This document shows positions 8,757-17,883 of a DNA stretch of 64,000 nt, piece after piece (the first letter of the stretch is position 1; each line of letters starts with the position of its first letter). A model generated the notes under the pieces. It saw only the letters and a program-made list of their open reading frames with translations. It made no database searches and had not been told where the DNA came from. Source of the stretch: Chondrocystis sp. NIES-4102 (lineage in GTDB: Bacteria > Cyanobacteriota > Cyanobacteriia > Cyanobacteriales > Xenococcaceae). Made by a program: the position numbers and the translations under genes. The stretch lies in NCBI GenBank assembly GCA_002368355.1, contig AP018281.1, forward strand, positions 248,001-312,000, written 5' to 3'.

Positions 8757-9731
8757 TTATAAATTACCTAAACCAATTTCCTGTAAACGCTGAGTTAAAA
8801 ACGCGCCTGCGCTGATATCTTCAAATTCTTTAGGATGTTGCTCGTCTATGCAGCTATCCAAACAACTAAGATCCATAGAAGAAACTGGGTGCATAAAAAA
8901 GGGAATAGAATAGCGTGCAGTATGACTTAATTCTTTAGGTGGATTAACAACTCGATGAATAGTAGATTTTAATTTCTTATTAGTTAATCGCTCTAACATA
9001 TCTCCCACATTTACCACTATCTCATCGTTTAATGTAGTAACAGGAATCCATGTACCATCTTGACGTAAAATCTCCAAACCTTCAGCACTCGCTCCCATTA
9101 ATAAAGTCAGCAGGTTAATATCGCCGTGGGCTGCTGCACGCACTGCGCCTGTTGGTATATCTTGTGTGGGATCTAGGGGGAAATAATGAATAGCTCGCAG
9201 AATACTATTACCGCCCCGCACCTGATGATCAAAATAGAATTCTTCTAATCCTAAATAAAGAGCGATCGCTCGTAAGATTTGTATGCCAACTGCTTCTAAA
9301 ATACGATAAACCTCCACAGTAATTGTGGCAAATTCAGGTACTTCTTGAGGAAATATATTAGCAGGATACTCTAAAGCAGATCTGTCTACCTCACCGACTT
9401 CTTGCCCAACGTGATAAAATTCTTTCAAATCGCCGATATTTCTACCTTTAGCGTGTTCTTTTCCTTTGGCGGTATAACCTCGTTGCCCATGTAAACCTTC
9501 AACTTGATAGTTTAATTTGGTTGTTTGTGGGAGAGCAAAAAATTCTTTAACAGCACTATATAGATTCTGGGTTAAAGTCGCAGACAATCCATGATTTTTA
9601 ATAGCTACAAAACCTATCTCTTGATAAGCATGACCTAAAGTTTCCACAAAATATTGTTTACGCAAAGGGTCATTAGAGATAAAATCCTCTAAATCTAGGG
9701 TGGGAATTTCATAATCTATTAAAGTATTCAT
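8757..9731 (-). CDS. 2-oxoglutarate/Fe(II)-dependent dioxygenase, isopenicillin N synthase-like
   Basis: A 324-residue jelly-roll oxygenase. The metal triad is seen in AAHGDINLLTLL (His and Asp) and STIHRVVNP (second His), and the co-substrate-binding ARYSIPFF (RXS) motif follows. The N-terminal DIOX_N-like part contains GFVAIKNHGL. These enzymes couple 2-oxoglutarate decarboxylation to oxidation of a small molecule; the substrate here is unknown. Family members in plants make flavonoids, gibberellins or ethylene, and bacterial relatives include an ethylene-forming enzyme, but the sequence does not allow a choice. Transcribed away from hppD's end, convergent; starts ATG. Confidence 0.88.
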   Translation of the reverse strand: MNTLIDYEIPTLDLEDFISNDPLRKQYFVETLGHAYQEIGFVAIKNHGLSATLTQNLYSAVKEFFALPQTTKLNYQVEGLHGQRGYTAKGKEHAKGRNIGDLKEFYHVGQEVGEVDRSALEYPANIFPQEVPEFATITVEVYRILEAVGIQILRAIALYLGLEEFYFDHQVRGGNSILRAIHYFPLDPTQDIPTGAVRAAAHGDINLLTLLMGASAEGLEILRQDGTWIPVTTLNDEIVVNVGDMLERLTNKKLKSTIHRVVNPPKELSHTARYSIPFFMHPVSSMDLSCLDSCIDEQHPKEFEDISAGAFLTQRLQEIGLGNL

Positions 9732-9824
9732 TCATAAGTGATAGTTAACATTGATTTAAGGGATGGGGAATGATGGCATCGCTTAGATCCTTAATCTTCC
9801 CCTTTCCCTATGTAAACAAGCAAA

Positions 9825-10778
9825 TTAATTAAATACAGGTGATTCTAAATCAGCAAATAAGGCAGTACTGAGATAGCGTTCTCCGAAACTAGGCTGTATC
9901 ATCACAATTAGTTTATCCTGATTTTCTGGTCTTTTAGCCACTCGAATAGCTGCTGCCAAGGCTGCACCACTAGAAATACCAGACAATAAACCCTCTTCGC
10001 GAGCCATACGACGACCAAACTCAATTGCCTCATCGTCGGATACAGTAATCACTTCGTCGATCAAATCAACCTTTAAAACTTCGGGTATAAAACCTGCGCC
10101 GATACCTTGTATTTTATGGGGTCCTGGTTTACCTCCTGAAAGTACAGGACTATTTATAGGTTCTACAGCGATCGCTTTTAATTCTGGTTTATATCTTTTG
10201 AGAACTTCAGCTACCCCTGTAATAGTTCCCCCTGTACCAACTCCTGAGACAATGATATCAACTTTTCCTTCTGTATCTGCCCAGATTTCTTCGGCGGTGC
10301 TAATTTTATGAATTTCGGGATTAGCAGGGTTATTAAACTGCTGTAGCATATAAGCATCGGGGACATGATCCGCAATTTCTTGTGCTTTTCTAATACAGCC
10401 TCCCATCCCTTCGCTACCTGGAGTTAATTCTAACTGTGCGCCGTAGGCTTTTAACATCGCCCGTCTTTCTTTACTCATGGTTTCGGGCATAGTCAAGATT
10501 AATTTATATCCTTTAGCAGCAGCAGCCATTGCTAAGGCAATTCCTGTGTTTCCCGATGTCGGCTCAACTAAAATGGTTTTTCCAGGAGTAATTGCACCAT
10601 TTGCTTCAGCAGCATTAATCATATTTACCCCAATGCGATCTTTAACTGAGGAGGCGGGGTTCATTCCTTCTAACTTAACAACTATTTGGGCAACACATCC
10701 TTCTGCTTGGGGAATTCGATTAAGCTGTACTAAAGGAGTTTTTCCCACTAGTTCGGTAACATTTTTGGCAATTTTCAT
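9825..10778 (-). CDS. cysK: Cysteine synthase A (O-acetylserine sulfhydrylase)
   Basis: A PLP enzyme of 317 residues. The PLP lysine lies in [11 protein letters not shown] (Lys46), the asparagine loop in [15 protein letters not shown], and the phosphate-binding [10 protein letters not shown] and serine-containing [10 protein letters not shown] follow in order. It joins O-acetylserine and sulfide to cysteine. ATG at 10778 is chosen over a TTG three codons upstream. The gene is preceded by a long spacer carrying a structured minus-strand RNA candidate that ends about 125 bp upstream of the start, so leader-based control is possible. The length and motifs are complete. Confidence 0.96.
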   Translation of the reverse strand: MKIAKNVTELVGKTPLVQLNRIPQAEGCVAQIVVKLEGMNPASSVKDRIGVNMINAAEANGAITPGKTILVEPTSGNTGIALAMAAAAKGYKLILTMPETMSKERRAMLKAYGAQLELTPGSEGMGGCIRKAQEIADHVPDAYMLQQFNNPANPEIHKISTAEEIWADTEGKVDIIVSGVGTGGTITGVAEVLKRYKPELKAIAVEPINSPVLSGGKPGPHKIQGIGAGFIPEVLKVDLIDEVITVSDDEAIEFGRRMAREEGLLSGISSGAALAAAIRVAKRPENQDKLIVMIQPSFGERYLSTALFADLESPVFN

Positions 10779-10903
10779 AACAGGCAAGGTAGAAATACGT
10801 ATTTTTATTGTGCTGGTTTAATCAATAATCTACCGAGATATTTTTAAATAATTTATATTTGTTAGCTTTATTTTTTTTTATATACCATTATGAAATATTA
10901 TCC

Positions 10904-10989
10904 CCAAAAACTATCCGCCCCCACAAACTGATAACGGTCAACAACAATGGATTATATATTGCTGCTTTTGCTATCACCTGTGAGGGCGG
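10904..10989 (-). terminator. Long GU-rich hairpin followed by a U-run, upstream of cysK
   Basis: Read on the minus strand, CCGCCCUCACA (10989-10979) pairs with UGUGGGGGCGG (10925-10915) over 11 bp with one U.G wobble. Inside it UGAUAGC pairs with GUUAUCA and AGCAGCAAU with AUUGUUGUU, again using G.U wobbles. These wobbles would be C.A mismatches on the plus strand, so the structure belongs to minus-strand RNA. AUAGUUUUU follows the stem. It may end the upstream RNA or act as a conditional terminator for cysK. The large size is unusual for a simple intrinsic terminator. Confidence 0.5.
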
Positions 10990-11176
10990 TCTAGAGGGTC
11001 TCTTAGTCGAAACCTAACTGCTGGAAGGAACTCCAACAATGTCTACCTAGCTACCTCCGAAGAGGTTTAGATGTGACTGCTTAGAGAACAGCCCCAGCAC
11101 ACAGCTGGTTATCATCAACTAGGAGACCCATGTTACTACTACTAGATTCTGTCATGGGCATCACCTCCTGTATCCC
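10990..11176 (-). ncRNA. Structured RNA candidate (leader of cysK or independent sRNA)
   Basis: A stretch much richer in GC than its flanks and lacking a long reading frame. On the minus strand it shows a stable ACCUC-UUCG-GAGGU hairpin (11066-11053) with a C(UUCG)G tetraloop, a CAGC-UGUGU-GCUG hairpin, and a long-range stem GGGUCUC (11129-11123) with GAGACCC (11002-10996). It also holds a 24-codon frame (ATG 11155, stop 11083-11081) with a perfect AGGAGGTGAT eight bases or fewer upstream and four successive Ser codons at positions 4-7. A 6S-type RNA, a cysK leader, or a small-protein mRNA are all possible. I could not assign a known family. Confidence 0.5.
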
Positions 11177-11216
11177 TAAATGGTTAGCGATAAAATTCTA
11201 TCTAAAGTTAATATAG

Positions 11217-12581
11217 CTAAATTTTATAATTTCGGCAAGATTGTACAAACTTTTTAGGTAAAAATTTAAATTCTCCCCAGTGAAGATGGAGATAGGAAGC
11301 GTGTAATTGTTTAATACTATATCCTTCGATGAGTTTGGGGCTTGAATGGTGAACACCCTGTAATTGCCATAAAGGGTTTTTTACAGGTAGAGTTAATTGC
11401 GATCGATGAAATTCATGTCCTCTAATTATTTGTTGTGCAGATATTAAAGAACTATCTTGTAAAGCTTGCGCCTGTCGATATCCTAAAGTTAATTTGGCGA
11501 ACATTGTCACTAAATTAGGAATTGCACCCACCATTGACCAAGTTTTCCCTTGAAGGTCGGTTAACTCTTGAGTTAGATACATCAAACCTCCACATTCAGC
11601 ATAGGTAGGAATACCCTGTTTAATTATCTGTTGAAGTTGTTGTAAAACAGTTTGATTAGCTGCTAATTGTTGGGCAAATATCTCTGGAAATCCACCACCG
11701 AAATATAGCCCTTGGATATTATGGGGAATATGATCATCTTTGATCGGACTCCAAAAAACTAGTTGCGCCCCTAATTCTTGCAGGATGTCTAAATTATCCT
11801 GATAGTAGAAATTAAAGGCTTGATCAAATGCGATCGCAATTCTTGTAGTTATGGGTTGTTGCTGGCTAGGAGGGCTTGTTGCTGGTTGTTGCTCAATTAA
11901 TGGTAATAGTTTATCCCAATTAAAGGATGTACTGGCAAGATGGGCTAGTTTAGTAAATATTTTCTCGATTTCAGGAAGTTCGGCGATAGGAATGAGTCCT
12001 AAATGACGATCTCCCAGAGTTATATTTTGATTGCGTCTAATTACTCCTAAAATCGGCATCTCAATACTATTTAAAGCTGTTTCTAATAATTCCAAATGGC
12101 GATCGCTCGCTACTTTATTAAGAATTACCCCAGCTATGGTTACTCTAGGATCGAGATTACGATAACCTAGGGCGATCGCAGCAATGGAACTTGATAAACT
12201 AGAGCAATCTAGTACTAAAGCTACGGGTATATTAAGTAATCTTGCTATATGAGCGGTGCTACCATAATCATTTAACGCTTCGGGATTATCTAAATCTCGA
12301 ATACCATCAAATAAGCCCATCACCCCTTCAATTACCACCCCCTCCCCTTGATTTGCATAACGCTCAAAACAAGTTTTGACATACTGGCAAGAAGTTAAAA
12401 ACGGATCTAAATTACGGCAAGGTAAACCTGTAATTGCCTTATGAAACATCGGATCAATATAGTCAGGGCCGACTTTAAATGATTGAATTCTTTTAGCTTT
12501 AGTTTTTAAATAAGCAAGTATGGCTAAAGTAATAGTTGTTTTCCCAACTCCAGAGCGATCGCCAGCAATAATTAATGCCAT
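11217..12581 (-). CDS. cbiA: Cobyrinate a,c-diamide synthase
   Basis: A 454-residue two-domain protein. The N-terminus MALIIAGDRSGVGKTT carries the P-loop of the dethiobiotin-synthetase-like ATPase domain, with KVGPDYIDPMFH and EGVMGLFDG following. The C-terminal class I glutamine amidotransferase domain is marked by YFGGGFPEIFA and the nucleophile loop YAECGGLMYL, with EFHRSQL near the end. It amidates two carboxylates of cobyrinic acid in B12 synthesis. ATG at 12581 is chosen because an upstream start at 12647 adds 22 residues ahead of the P-loop strand. No other cobalamin gene is adjacent. Confidence 0.93.
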   Translation of the reverse strand: MALIIAGDRSGVGKTTITLAILAYLKTKAKRIQSFKVGPDYIDPMFHKAITGLPCRNLDPFLTSCQYVKTCFERYANQGEGVVIEGVMGLFDGIRDLDNPEALNDYGSTAHIARLLNIPVALVLDCSSLSSSIAAIALGYRNLDPRVTIAGVILNKVASDRHLELLETALNSIEMPILGVIRRNQNITLGDRHLGLIPIAELPEIEKIFTKLAHLASTSFNWDKLLPLIEQQPATSPPSQQQPITTRIAIAFDQAFNFYYQDNLDILQELGAQLVFWSPIKDDHIPHNIQGLYFGGGFPEIFAQQLAANQTVLQQLQQIIKQGIPTYAECGGLMYLTQELTDLQGKTWSMVGAIPNLVTMFAKLTLGYRQAQALQDSSLISAQQIIRGHEFHRSQLTLPVKNPLWQLQGVHHSSPKLIEGYSIKQLHASYLHLHWGEFKFLPKKFVQSCRNYKI

Positions 12582-12708
12582 ATTATATGGATAAATTTTA
12601 ATTTTACAAGTTGAATTTATCTTGTATTTTTGGGAACTATTAAACAAACGCTAATTATACAGCTAGTTTTTGCTCAGATAAAAATGCAATACAACAGCAA
12701 TAAATTTT

Positions 12709-13896
12709 ATGAATAACAATTTTCAGAATCCTTTAGAGGTTCTTAAAGTTAAATCTCAAGAATCTTGGTCTGGCTGTATAGAAATTGTAGAACCTAAAGA
12801 TCCTTCTGTAAGTTGGTATATCTATTTACTCCAAGGTAAAATACAATATGTCACCACAACAACAGGACAACAAACTCGTTTAAATTATCTTTGCCAAAGA
12901 TATACTTCCTGTTTAAATTCTCCCGTCTTAGATCTCAATTCTAATATCTCGGAATATTCCCAATTGTCTCAATGGTTATCTAACCAACAATTAGAAAATT
13001 CAGAAGTAAAAAAAATATTAGTATTGTTTGCTTTAGAGGGTTTAATTCAAGTATTAAGCATTGAAGCTACTAGGATTGAATTTAGACCAGCAAAAAGAAT
13101 TAAACGAGCTTTAGTAAGTTTTGAATTCGGTAAATATTATGTTCAAATAAAAGATCAAATAGAATCTTGGCAAGAAGTCCGAACCTATTTATGGTCATGC
13201 TTAAGTCGTCTTTATTTAGATAAGCAAAATAGTTTAAAATTTCATCAAATATGGCAAGAACTTTATACAACTCCTGAACTTTTACCTCTCTCCAAAACAC
13301 AACAACTTTCCAGCTTTGTTAGTTTATTTATTACTAAAAGTAATATATATCAAATAGCTACTAAAACGCAATTAGAACCTTATTTTTTAGCTACCAATCT
13401 CAAATATACTATTCAAGAAAAAATTATTAAATTATTACCCTGTGCTGAACGACAAATTAAACAACTCAATCAACTCAATCAACAAAATTTAAGTTCAACT
13501 ACTATCAATACCAATTCATCTGCTCTAATTGTTTGTATTGATGATAGCCCAACAATCCAAGAGCAATTAAAATTAACTTTAGAAACGGCTGGATATCAAT
13601 TTTTAGGCATTCTTGATCCCACAGTAGCTATTAAAAATTTAGCCCCACACCAGCCAAAAGTTATTTTCCTCGATATAAATATGCCTAACATCAATGGATA
13701 TGATCTATGTAGTTCCCTTAGAAACTACCAGAAATACAAAGAAACCCCCATTGTGATGCTAACTAGTAGAGATGGCATGATTGATCGAGTTCGAGCTAAA
13801 TTAGTCGGAGCAACGGAATATCTAACTAAGCCTTGTGAAGCAGATAAGTTAATTGAATTAACCAAAGTTTTAGAAAAGTCAGCAGTTGCCACTTAA
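12709..13896 (+). CDS. PatA-like response regulator (DUF4388 domain plus C-terminal receiver)
   Basis: A 395-residue protein. Residues 1-240 contain a DUF4388-type PatA N-terminal domain (WYIYLLQGKIQYVTT) and a linker rich in Gln and Asn at 247-270. The C-terminal receiver is complete: acidic pair Asp278-Asp279, phospho-acceptor Asp322 (IFLDINMP), Thr352 (VMLTSRDG) and Lys374 (YLTKPCE). There is no DNA-binding domain. Relatives (PatA, PixG, TaxP1) act in heterocyst patterning or phototaxis and motility; here the gene is alone, without Che-type neighbours. A paralogue at 25.3-28.5 kb is broken by an insertion element. Confidence 0.87.
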   Translation: MNNNFQNPLEVLKVKSQESWSGCIEIVEPKDPSVSWYIYLLQGKIQYVTTTTGQQTRLNYLCQRYTSCLNSPVLDLNSNISEYSQLSQWLSNQQLENSEVKKILVLFALEGLIQVLSIEATRIEFRPAKRIKRALVSFEFGKYYVQIKDQIESWQEVRTYLWSCLSRLYLDKQNSLKFHQIWQELYTTPELLPLSKTQQLSSFVSLFITKSNIYQIATKTQLEPYFLATNLKYTIQEKIIKLLPCAERQIKQLNQLNQQNLSSTTINTNSSALIVCIDDSPTIQEQLKLTLETAGYQFLGILDPTVAIKNLAPHQPKVIFLDINMPNINGYDLCSSLRNYQKYKETPIVMLTSRDGMIDRVRAKLVGATEYLTKPCEADKLIELTKVLEKSAVAT

Positions 13897-13914
13897 GTAT
13901 TTTGATGACATTCT

Positions 13915-14185
13915 TTTATAATAGCTTTTAGCTTCTTAGCAATGATGCGACCCTATCCCGTGCGAGGGATGCTTTTAGCTGTTAGCTTCAGGAGCGCATA
14001 TGCGAAGCGGTATCCTTGATTGATTCGCTCTTTGTCGGAAACCACGCCCCAGAAGCTCTATTTGGGGGTTTCCCTCATGAGCAACTTTTTCAAGACGCGC
14101 CTTACGTCGATATTATACCCTTGTGGTACGCGGGGTCTCCGCTCTACCTACTACCTACTACCCAAACCGCAACTACCTAATTATC
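13915..14185. repeat. Dispersed-repeat block between convergent genes, with a strong hairpin
   Basis: The spacer holds TTTTAGC/GTTAGC units (13920-13990), a GCGCATATGCGAAGCGG palindromic motif (from 13995), CTACCTACTAC heptamers (14150-14163) and an imperfect hairpin at 14037-14073 in which GGAAACC and CCCCA pair with TGGGG and GGTTTCC. The hairpin lies between the convergent PatA-like gene and folD and may also serve as a terminator, although no T-run follows. Confidence 0.65.
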
Positions 14186-14190
14186 CATAA

Positions 14191-15069
14191 CTAACGTTGT
14201 ACGGCTTTAGCAGCATAACTTTGTACAGTGTTACTTAAAAGCATTGCCACTGTCATCGGCCCTACACCTCCAGGTACAGGTGTAATATAACTAGCGATAC
14301 TTTCAACTTCCTGTGCCACATCACCCACTAATTGAGATTTTCCCTGATTATTTTCAATTCGATTAATACCCACATCCACAACTACTGCACCAGGCTTAAC
14401 CATTTCAGGAGTAATCATACCAGGCTTACCCACTGCTGCTATGAGAATATCCGCCTGACGACAAACTACATCTAAATCTTGAGTGTGTGAATGGGCAATA
14501 GTAACCGTAGCATTTTCCTCTAACAGCATCAACGCTAAAGGTTTTCCCACTAAAATACTTCTACCTACCACTACTGCTTTCTTCCCAGCCACTGTTATAT
14601 TATATTCTTGCAGTAGTCTCATAACCCCCGCAGGTGTACAACTGCGTAAACCAGTTTCCGAACGTACTAATTTACCTAAATTAACTGGGTGTAGCCCATC
14701 GGCATCCTTATTAGGATCAATACAATGTAATAAAGCAATAGAATCTAGATGTTTAGGCAAAGGTAATTGAACTAAAATACCATCGACTCGCTCATCTTGA
14801 TTTAATTGATCAATTACTTGTTCTAGCTCTTCTTGGGTGGTATCGCCAGGAAAATGCTGACCTATCGAAGCAATGCCCACTTTTTTACAGGCTTGCTCTT
14901 TATTACGAACATACACAGCACTAGCAGGATTATCCCCCACCATTAGTACTGCTAAACCAGGTGGACGACCTATAGACTTTTCTAATTCCTTTATCTGGGT
15001 TGTTAACTCTAACTGAATTTTTTGAGCTAGGGCTTTACCGTCTAAGATACAGGGTTTGAGGACAGACAT
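14191..15069 (-). CDS. folD: Bifunctional methylenetetrahydrofolate dehydrogenase / methenyl-THF cyclohydrolase
   Basis: A 292-residue enzyme with the FolD signatures [14 protein letters not shown] (catalytic Lys), [11 protein letters not shown], the NADP-binding [17 protein letters not shown] and the C-terminal [15 protein letters not shown]. It interconverts 5,10-methylene-, methenyl- and formyl-tetrahydrofolate in the cytoplasm. Length and motifs are complete. The gene stands alone, ends in a repeat-filled spacer and is divergent from a lipoprotein gene with about 70 bp between starts. Confidence 0.97.
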   Translation of the reverse strand: MSVLKPCILDGKALAQKIQLELTTQIKELEKSIGRPPGLAVLMVGDNPASAVYVRNKEQACKKVGIASIGQHFPGDTTQEELEQVIDQLNQDERVDGILVQLPLPKHLDSIALLHCIDPNKDADGLHPVNLGKLVRSETGLRSCTPAGVMRLLQEYNITVAGKKAVVVGRSILVGKPLALMLLEENATVTIAHSHTQDLDVVCRQADILIAAVGKPGMITPEMVKPGAVVVDVGINRIENNQGKSQLVGDVAQEVESIASYITPVPGGVGPMTVAMLLSNTVQSYAAKAVQR

Positions 15070-15140
15070 AGGTAATTTCAGTAATTATAAAAAAGTTAAG
15101 CTGGGTATTGATGACTGGTAAAAAAAGAGAACTAAATTAA

Positions 15141-15542
15141 ATGCTAACTAAGAATTTAAAATTTCAACCAGTGACAAGCAAACTTAAATATATTAGCTTG
15201 TGGGCGACATTAATGGGTAGTTTAATTAGTTGTCAAACACCCCTAATATCTATCAAGCAGATTTCAGAATCTAAGATAGGTAAAACGGTTTATATTACAG
15301 GTAAGGTAGTACATCTAGCCCCTTTTATTGATAATACCGCCTATCAAATAGAAGATAATACAGCAAAAATCTGGGTGGTTACTACCCAATCTGCACCCAA
15401 GTTAGATCATACAATTAGTATTAAAGGTAAAATTGCTTATCAAAGTTTGCCTTTTGCCGAACAAGAATTAGGAGACTTTTATATTATTGAGTTGGAACAA
15501 TTGGATACTCTGGTTAATGATCAACAATCTTCAGCTAAATAA
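15141..15542 (+). CDS. Putative lipoprotein with an OB-fold-like domain
   Basis: A 133-residue protein with an N-terminal hydrophobic segment and a lipobox-like GSLISC ending at Cys31, which suggests lipid anchoring. The rest (about residues 40-125) reads as alternating strands with VYITGKVVHLAPF, AYQIEDNTAKIWVVT and SIKGKIAYQ, a pattern resembling OB-fold domains of the nucleic-acid-binding type seen in small cyanobacterial secreted proteins. The ligand is unknown. The N-terminus before the hydrophobic part is long, and a later start cannot be excluded. It is divergent from folD and convergent with the TraB/GumN gene. Confidence 0.65.
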   Translation: MLTKNLKFQPVTSKLKYISLWATLMGSLISCQTPLISIKQISESKIGKTVYITGKVVHLAPFIDNTAYQIEDNTAKIWVVTTQSAPKLDHTISIKGKIAYQSLPFAEQELGDFYIIELEQLDTLVNDQQSSAK

Positions 15543-15561
15543 ATGTTTGAAGTACAGGGAG

Positions 15562-16587
15562 TTATTTTTCAATAGATAAGCGAAAATTGCTCCTAAATCT
15601 TCTTATTTGATACCCTTTTTGTTTGAGAAGTTCAATTAAGCCTTGCTCTGTTACTAAATGACCCGCACCAACTACTATTAGACTATCTTGCTTTTGTTTT
15701 AATAGTTGTTCTATTTTTGGCATCCAATTTTTATTTCTAGTATAAAGTAGAGATTGGCAATCTTTCGGTTCTTGTTTACACCAACTGTTAATTATCCACT
15801 CAATATTTTCTTCTTGTCCTGAGTCTATGGAATTAGTTAACCAATCTAATTGTTGCTCAATATCTTGGGATTGTTCTTTTATAGCAGATTTACCTAAAGC
15901 GATAGATTCTATCATATCTAGAGTTTCATCTAAATCCATAGAAATATAAGAGTCTGTAATTTTGTCGACTTGATAATCGATAGTTTCAAAGCCAGTTGTT
16001 TTTTTATTTTCGGCTTGAGACATTTGAGAGATTATCCAATCTATACCACAATCAGTTTTATATTCATTGTTTGTCATCCTAAGTGAATCATACATGAGGA
16101 TAAAAACCCAAGGTTTGAGATGAGCTATATTTTCTAGGGGAAACTTTAGTGTCTCTGCTTTTTTCTCTAATAGTTGATATGTTTTAGGGTCTAAAATTCC
16201 TTTCAAACTGTCTTTATGATTAGTGGGAATTCCTTTTTCACGAATTAATGTTAATAAAGATTGTTGAATTTTTGGAGTAAGTAAAGCATTATGAACAGAG
16301 TCCACTTCAAAAACGACTGTTTCCACATCATTGAAAACGTGTTCAAAAGCAGGAGAGCGCAATTTACACTCTTTTCCTACATGATAAGACCCTAAAATAT
16401 ATACACTATATATACTTCCTGGTTTAGAATCGACTCGCCATAATAAAAGTTCTTTTGGCTTATTTGTTTCTGTAGCAAAAGTGGAAGTCGCCGAACTATT
16501 GGCAATAATGAAAAGCAAACTTATGATCAACATGACTCTGTTTTTGACGGTAGAGTAACGTCTAACTGCTTGGTTGAAATTAATCAT
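15562..16587 (-). CDS. TraB/GumN family protein
   Basis: A 341-residue exported protein with an N-terminal hydrophobic signal (MLIISLLFIIANSSATSTFA). The TraB/GumN pattern is clear: LLWRVDSKPGSIYSVYILGSYHVG near the mature start, VVFEVDS, DCGIDWII in the centre and the C-terminal SLIVVGAGHLVTEQGLIELLKQKGYQIRRF. The two GxH motifs are the family's presumed metal-binding site, similar to the Tiki metalloproteases; activity in bacteria is unproven. Alone and flanked by divergent or convergent neighbours. Confidence 0.88.
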   Translation of the reverse strand: MINFNQAVRRYSTVKNRVMLIISLLFIIANSSATSTFATETNKPKELLLWRVDSKPGSIYSVYILGSYHVGKECKLRSPAFEHVFNDVETVVFEVDSVHNALLTPKIQQSLLTLIREKGIPTNHKDSLKGILDPKTYQLLEKKAETLKFPLENIAHLKPWVFILMYDSLRMTNNEYKTDCGIDWIISQMSQAENKKTTGFETIDYQVDKITDSYISMDLDETLDMIESIALGKSAIKEQSQDIEQQLDWLTNSIDSGQEENIEWIINSWCKQEPKDCQSLLYTRNKNWMPKIEQLLKQKQDSLIVVGAGHLVTEQGLIELLKQKGYQIRRFRSNFRLSIEK

Positions 16588-16820
16588 TCCCCTAAATTGA
16601 GTTTTATCGAAATTAATATATAAAGACTGAAATAATCTTAACCGCTACGGCGATCGCTATTTTTTAATTATTATTTTCATATTTGTTATGGCGCGTTAAC
16701 AAATTTTTCCGCCCTCTTGGTATTGATTAGCGCATTTTTCCGTAGCATGAGCTAAATTTTAGGATTAATTGTTTGAAAAACAGCAAACAGTATCAACAAG
16801 CTACACTAATCACAAGTTTC

Positions 16821-17273
16821 ATGAATGAGCAAGAATTTGCTAAACCTGCAATCATAGTAGCGATCGCCATAATTTATCAAGATGACCGCTATCTGATGCA
16901 GTTGCGAGATAATGATCCTAAGATAATTCATCCTGGTGTCTGGGGTCTATTTGGTGGTCATTTAGACCCTGGGGAAAAACCTGAAGCTGGTTTGAAAAGG
17001 GAATTAAAAGAAGAAATTAATTATCCCGTTGCTCAACTTAATAAATTCGGTTGCTATGCTGATCCTAGAATTATTCGCCATGTATTTTCCTGTCCCCTGG
17101 TAGTAAATATAGAAGAGTTGGAACTTAATGAAGGCTGGGATATGGGTTTATTAACCTTTGATCAAATTCAACAAGGATACGCCTACTCACCAAAAGCAGG
17201 ATCAAGACCATTAGGGGATATTCATCGTCAAATAATGCTTGATTTTATTAAATTACAACGCTCACATAGTTAA
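16821..17273 (+). CDS. Nudix hydrolase
   Basis: A protein of 150 residues from ATG 16821 (an upstream TTG at 16773 would add 16). The Nudix box runs GGHLDPGEKPEAGLKRELKEE, matching GX5EX7REUXEEXGU except that the final Gly is replaced in EEINYPV. The context YLMQLRDNDPKIIHPGVWGLFGG before the box is typical of NUDIX enzymes that act on nucleoside diphosphate derivatives. Substrate not determinable. It follows a 230-bp spacer and precedes a 600-bp one. Confidence 0.88.
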   Translation: MNEQEFAKPAIIVAIAIIYQDDRYLMQLRDNDPKIIHPGVWGLFGGHLDPGEKPEAGLKRELKEEINYPVAQLNKFGCYADPRIIRHVFSCPLVVNIEELELNEGWDMGLLTFDQIQQGYAYSPKAGSRPLGDIHRQIMLDFIKLQRSHS

Positions 17274-17883
17274 TCTGGATATGTGCAATTAGAAATGTCC
17301 AGTTAGCAAAGTAGCACAAGTATTTTCTTATATATAAATATGCTTGCAAAATGTTATACATATATAAAAGTTCAGCTTTTGTATAATTAATAGGTAAATC
17401 AAGAAAATTAATATGATAATGAAACTCATTTTTTTTAGCTTTCCTAATCTTTCAGAGGTAGCAATAAATCTCTAAGCAACACCAATAAGCAATTATTAAC
17501 TATGTAAGAATATTTGGGTTTAAAACTTAGATCAACTACAACTAATAAAAAATTAGGAAAAGTGATAAGTATTTTTACTGATTAAATAATAACTAGTTGA
17601 ACAAATAAGAAAATATTTTACTAGTGTATTCTTTTTAACTATAGAATCTACCGATTAATATATATCTATAACTTTAAAGAAAGAATTTATGAAAAATAAA
17701 AACAACTCTAGATCATGAGCGAAAGTAAATTTTCCATAAGATTTAGGGTTATGATCACCCAAAATTAGCTATCGTCACTGTAATTTATCCGTTTGAATCT
17801 TAAATAAAAATAGCCCAAGAGCAAATTATTAAGATTTAAAATAACTATATTTCATTTTTCCTATTGCCAAGTTTTGTTTACTT
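17274..17883. other. AT-rich spacer without a recognised gene
   Basis: About 610 bp of very AT-rich DNA (ATATATAAA-type runs around 17330-17370) with no credible frame or structured RNA seen. It probably holds the promoter of the C-terminal protease gene. Confidence 0.5.

Noticed and set aside
10990-11176. Cobalamin riboswitch, because CTAGGAGACCC resembles the B12 box and cbiA is adjacent
   Set aside because: The other conserved riboswitch elements are missing, and the element lies downstream of cbiA, not upstream of a cobalamin gene.
10990-11176. tmRNA or RNase P RNA
   Set aside because: No tRNA-like ends or GGAGGAAAGUCCG-type core was found; the length is also too short for RNase P.
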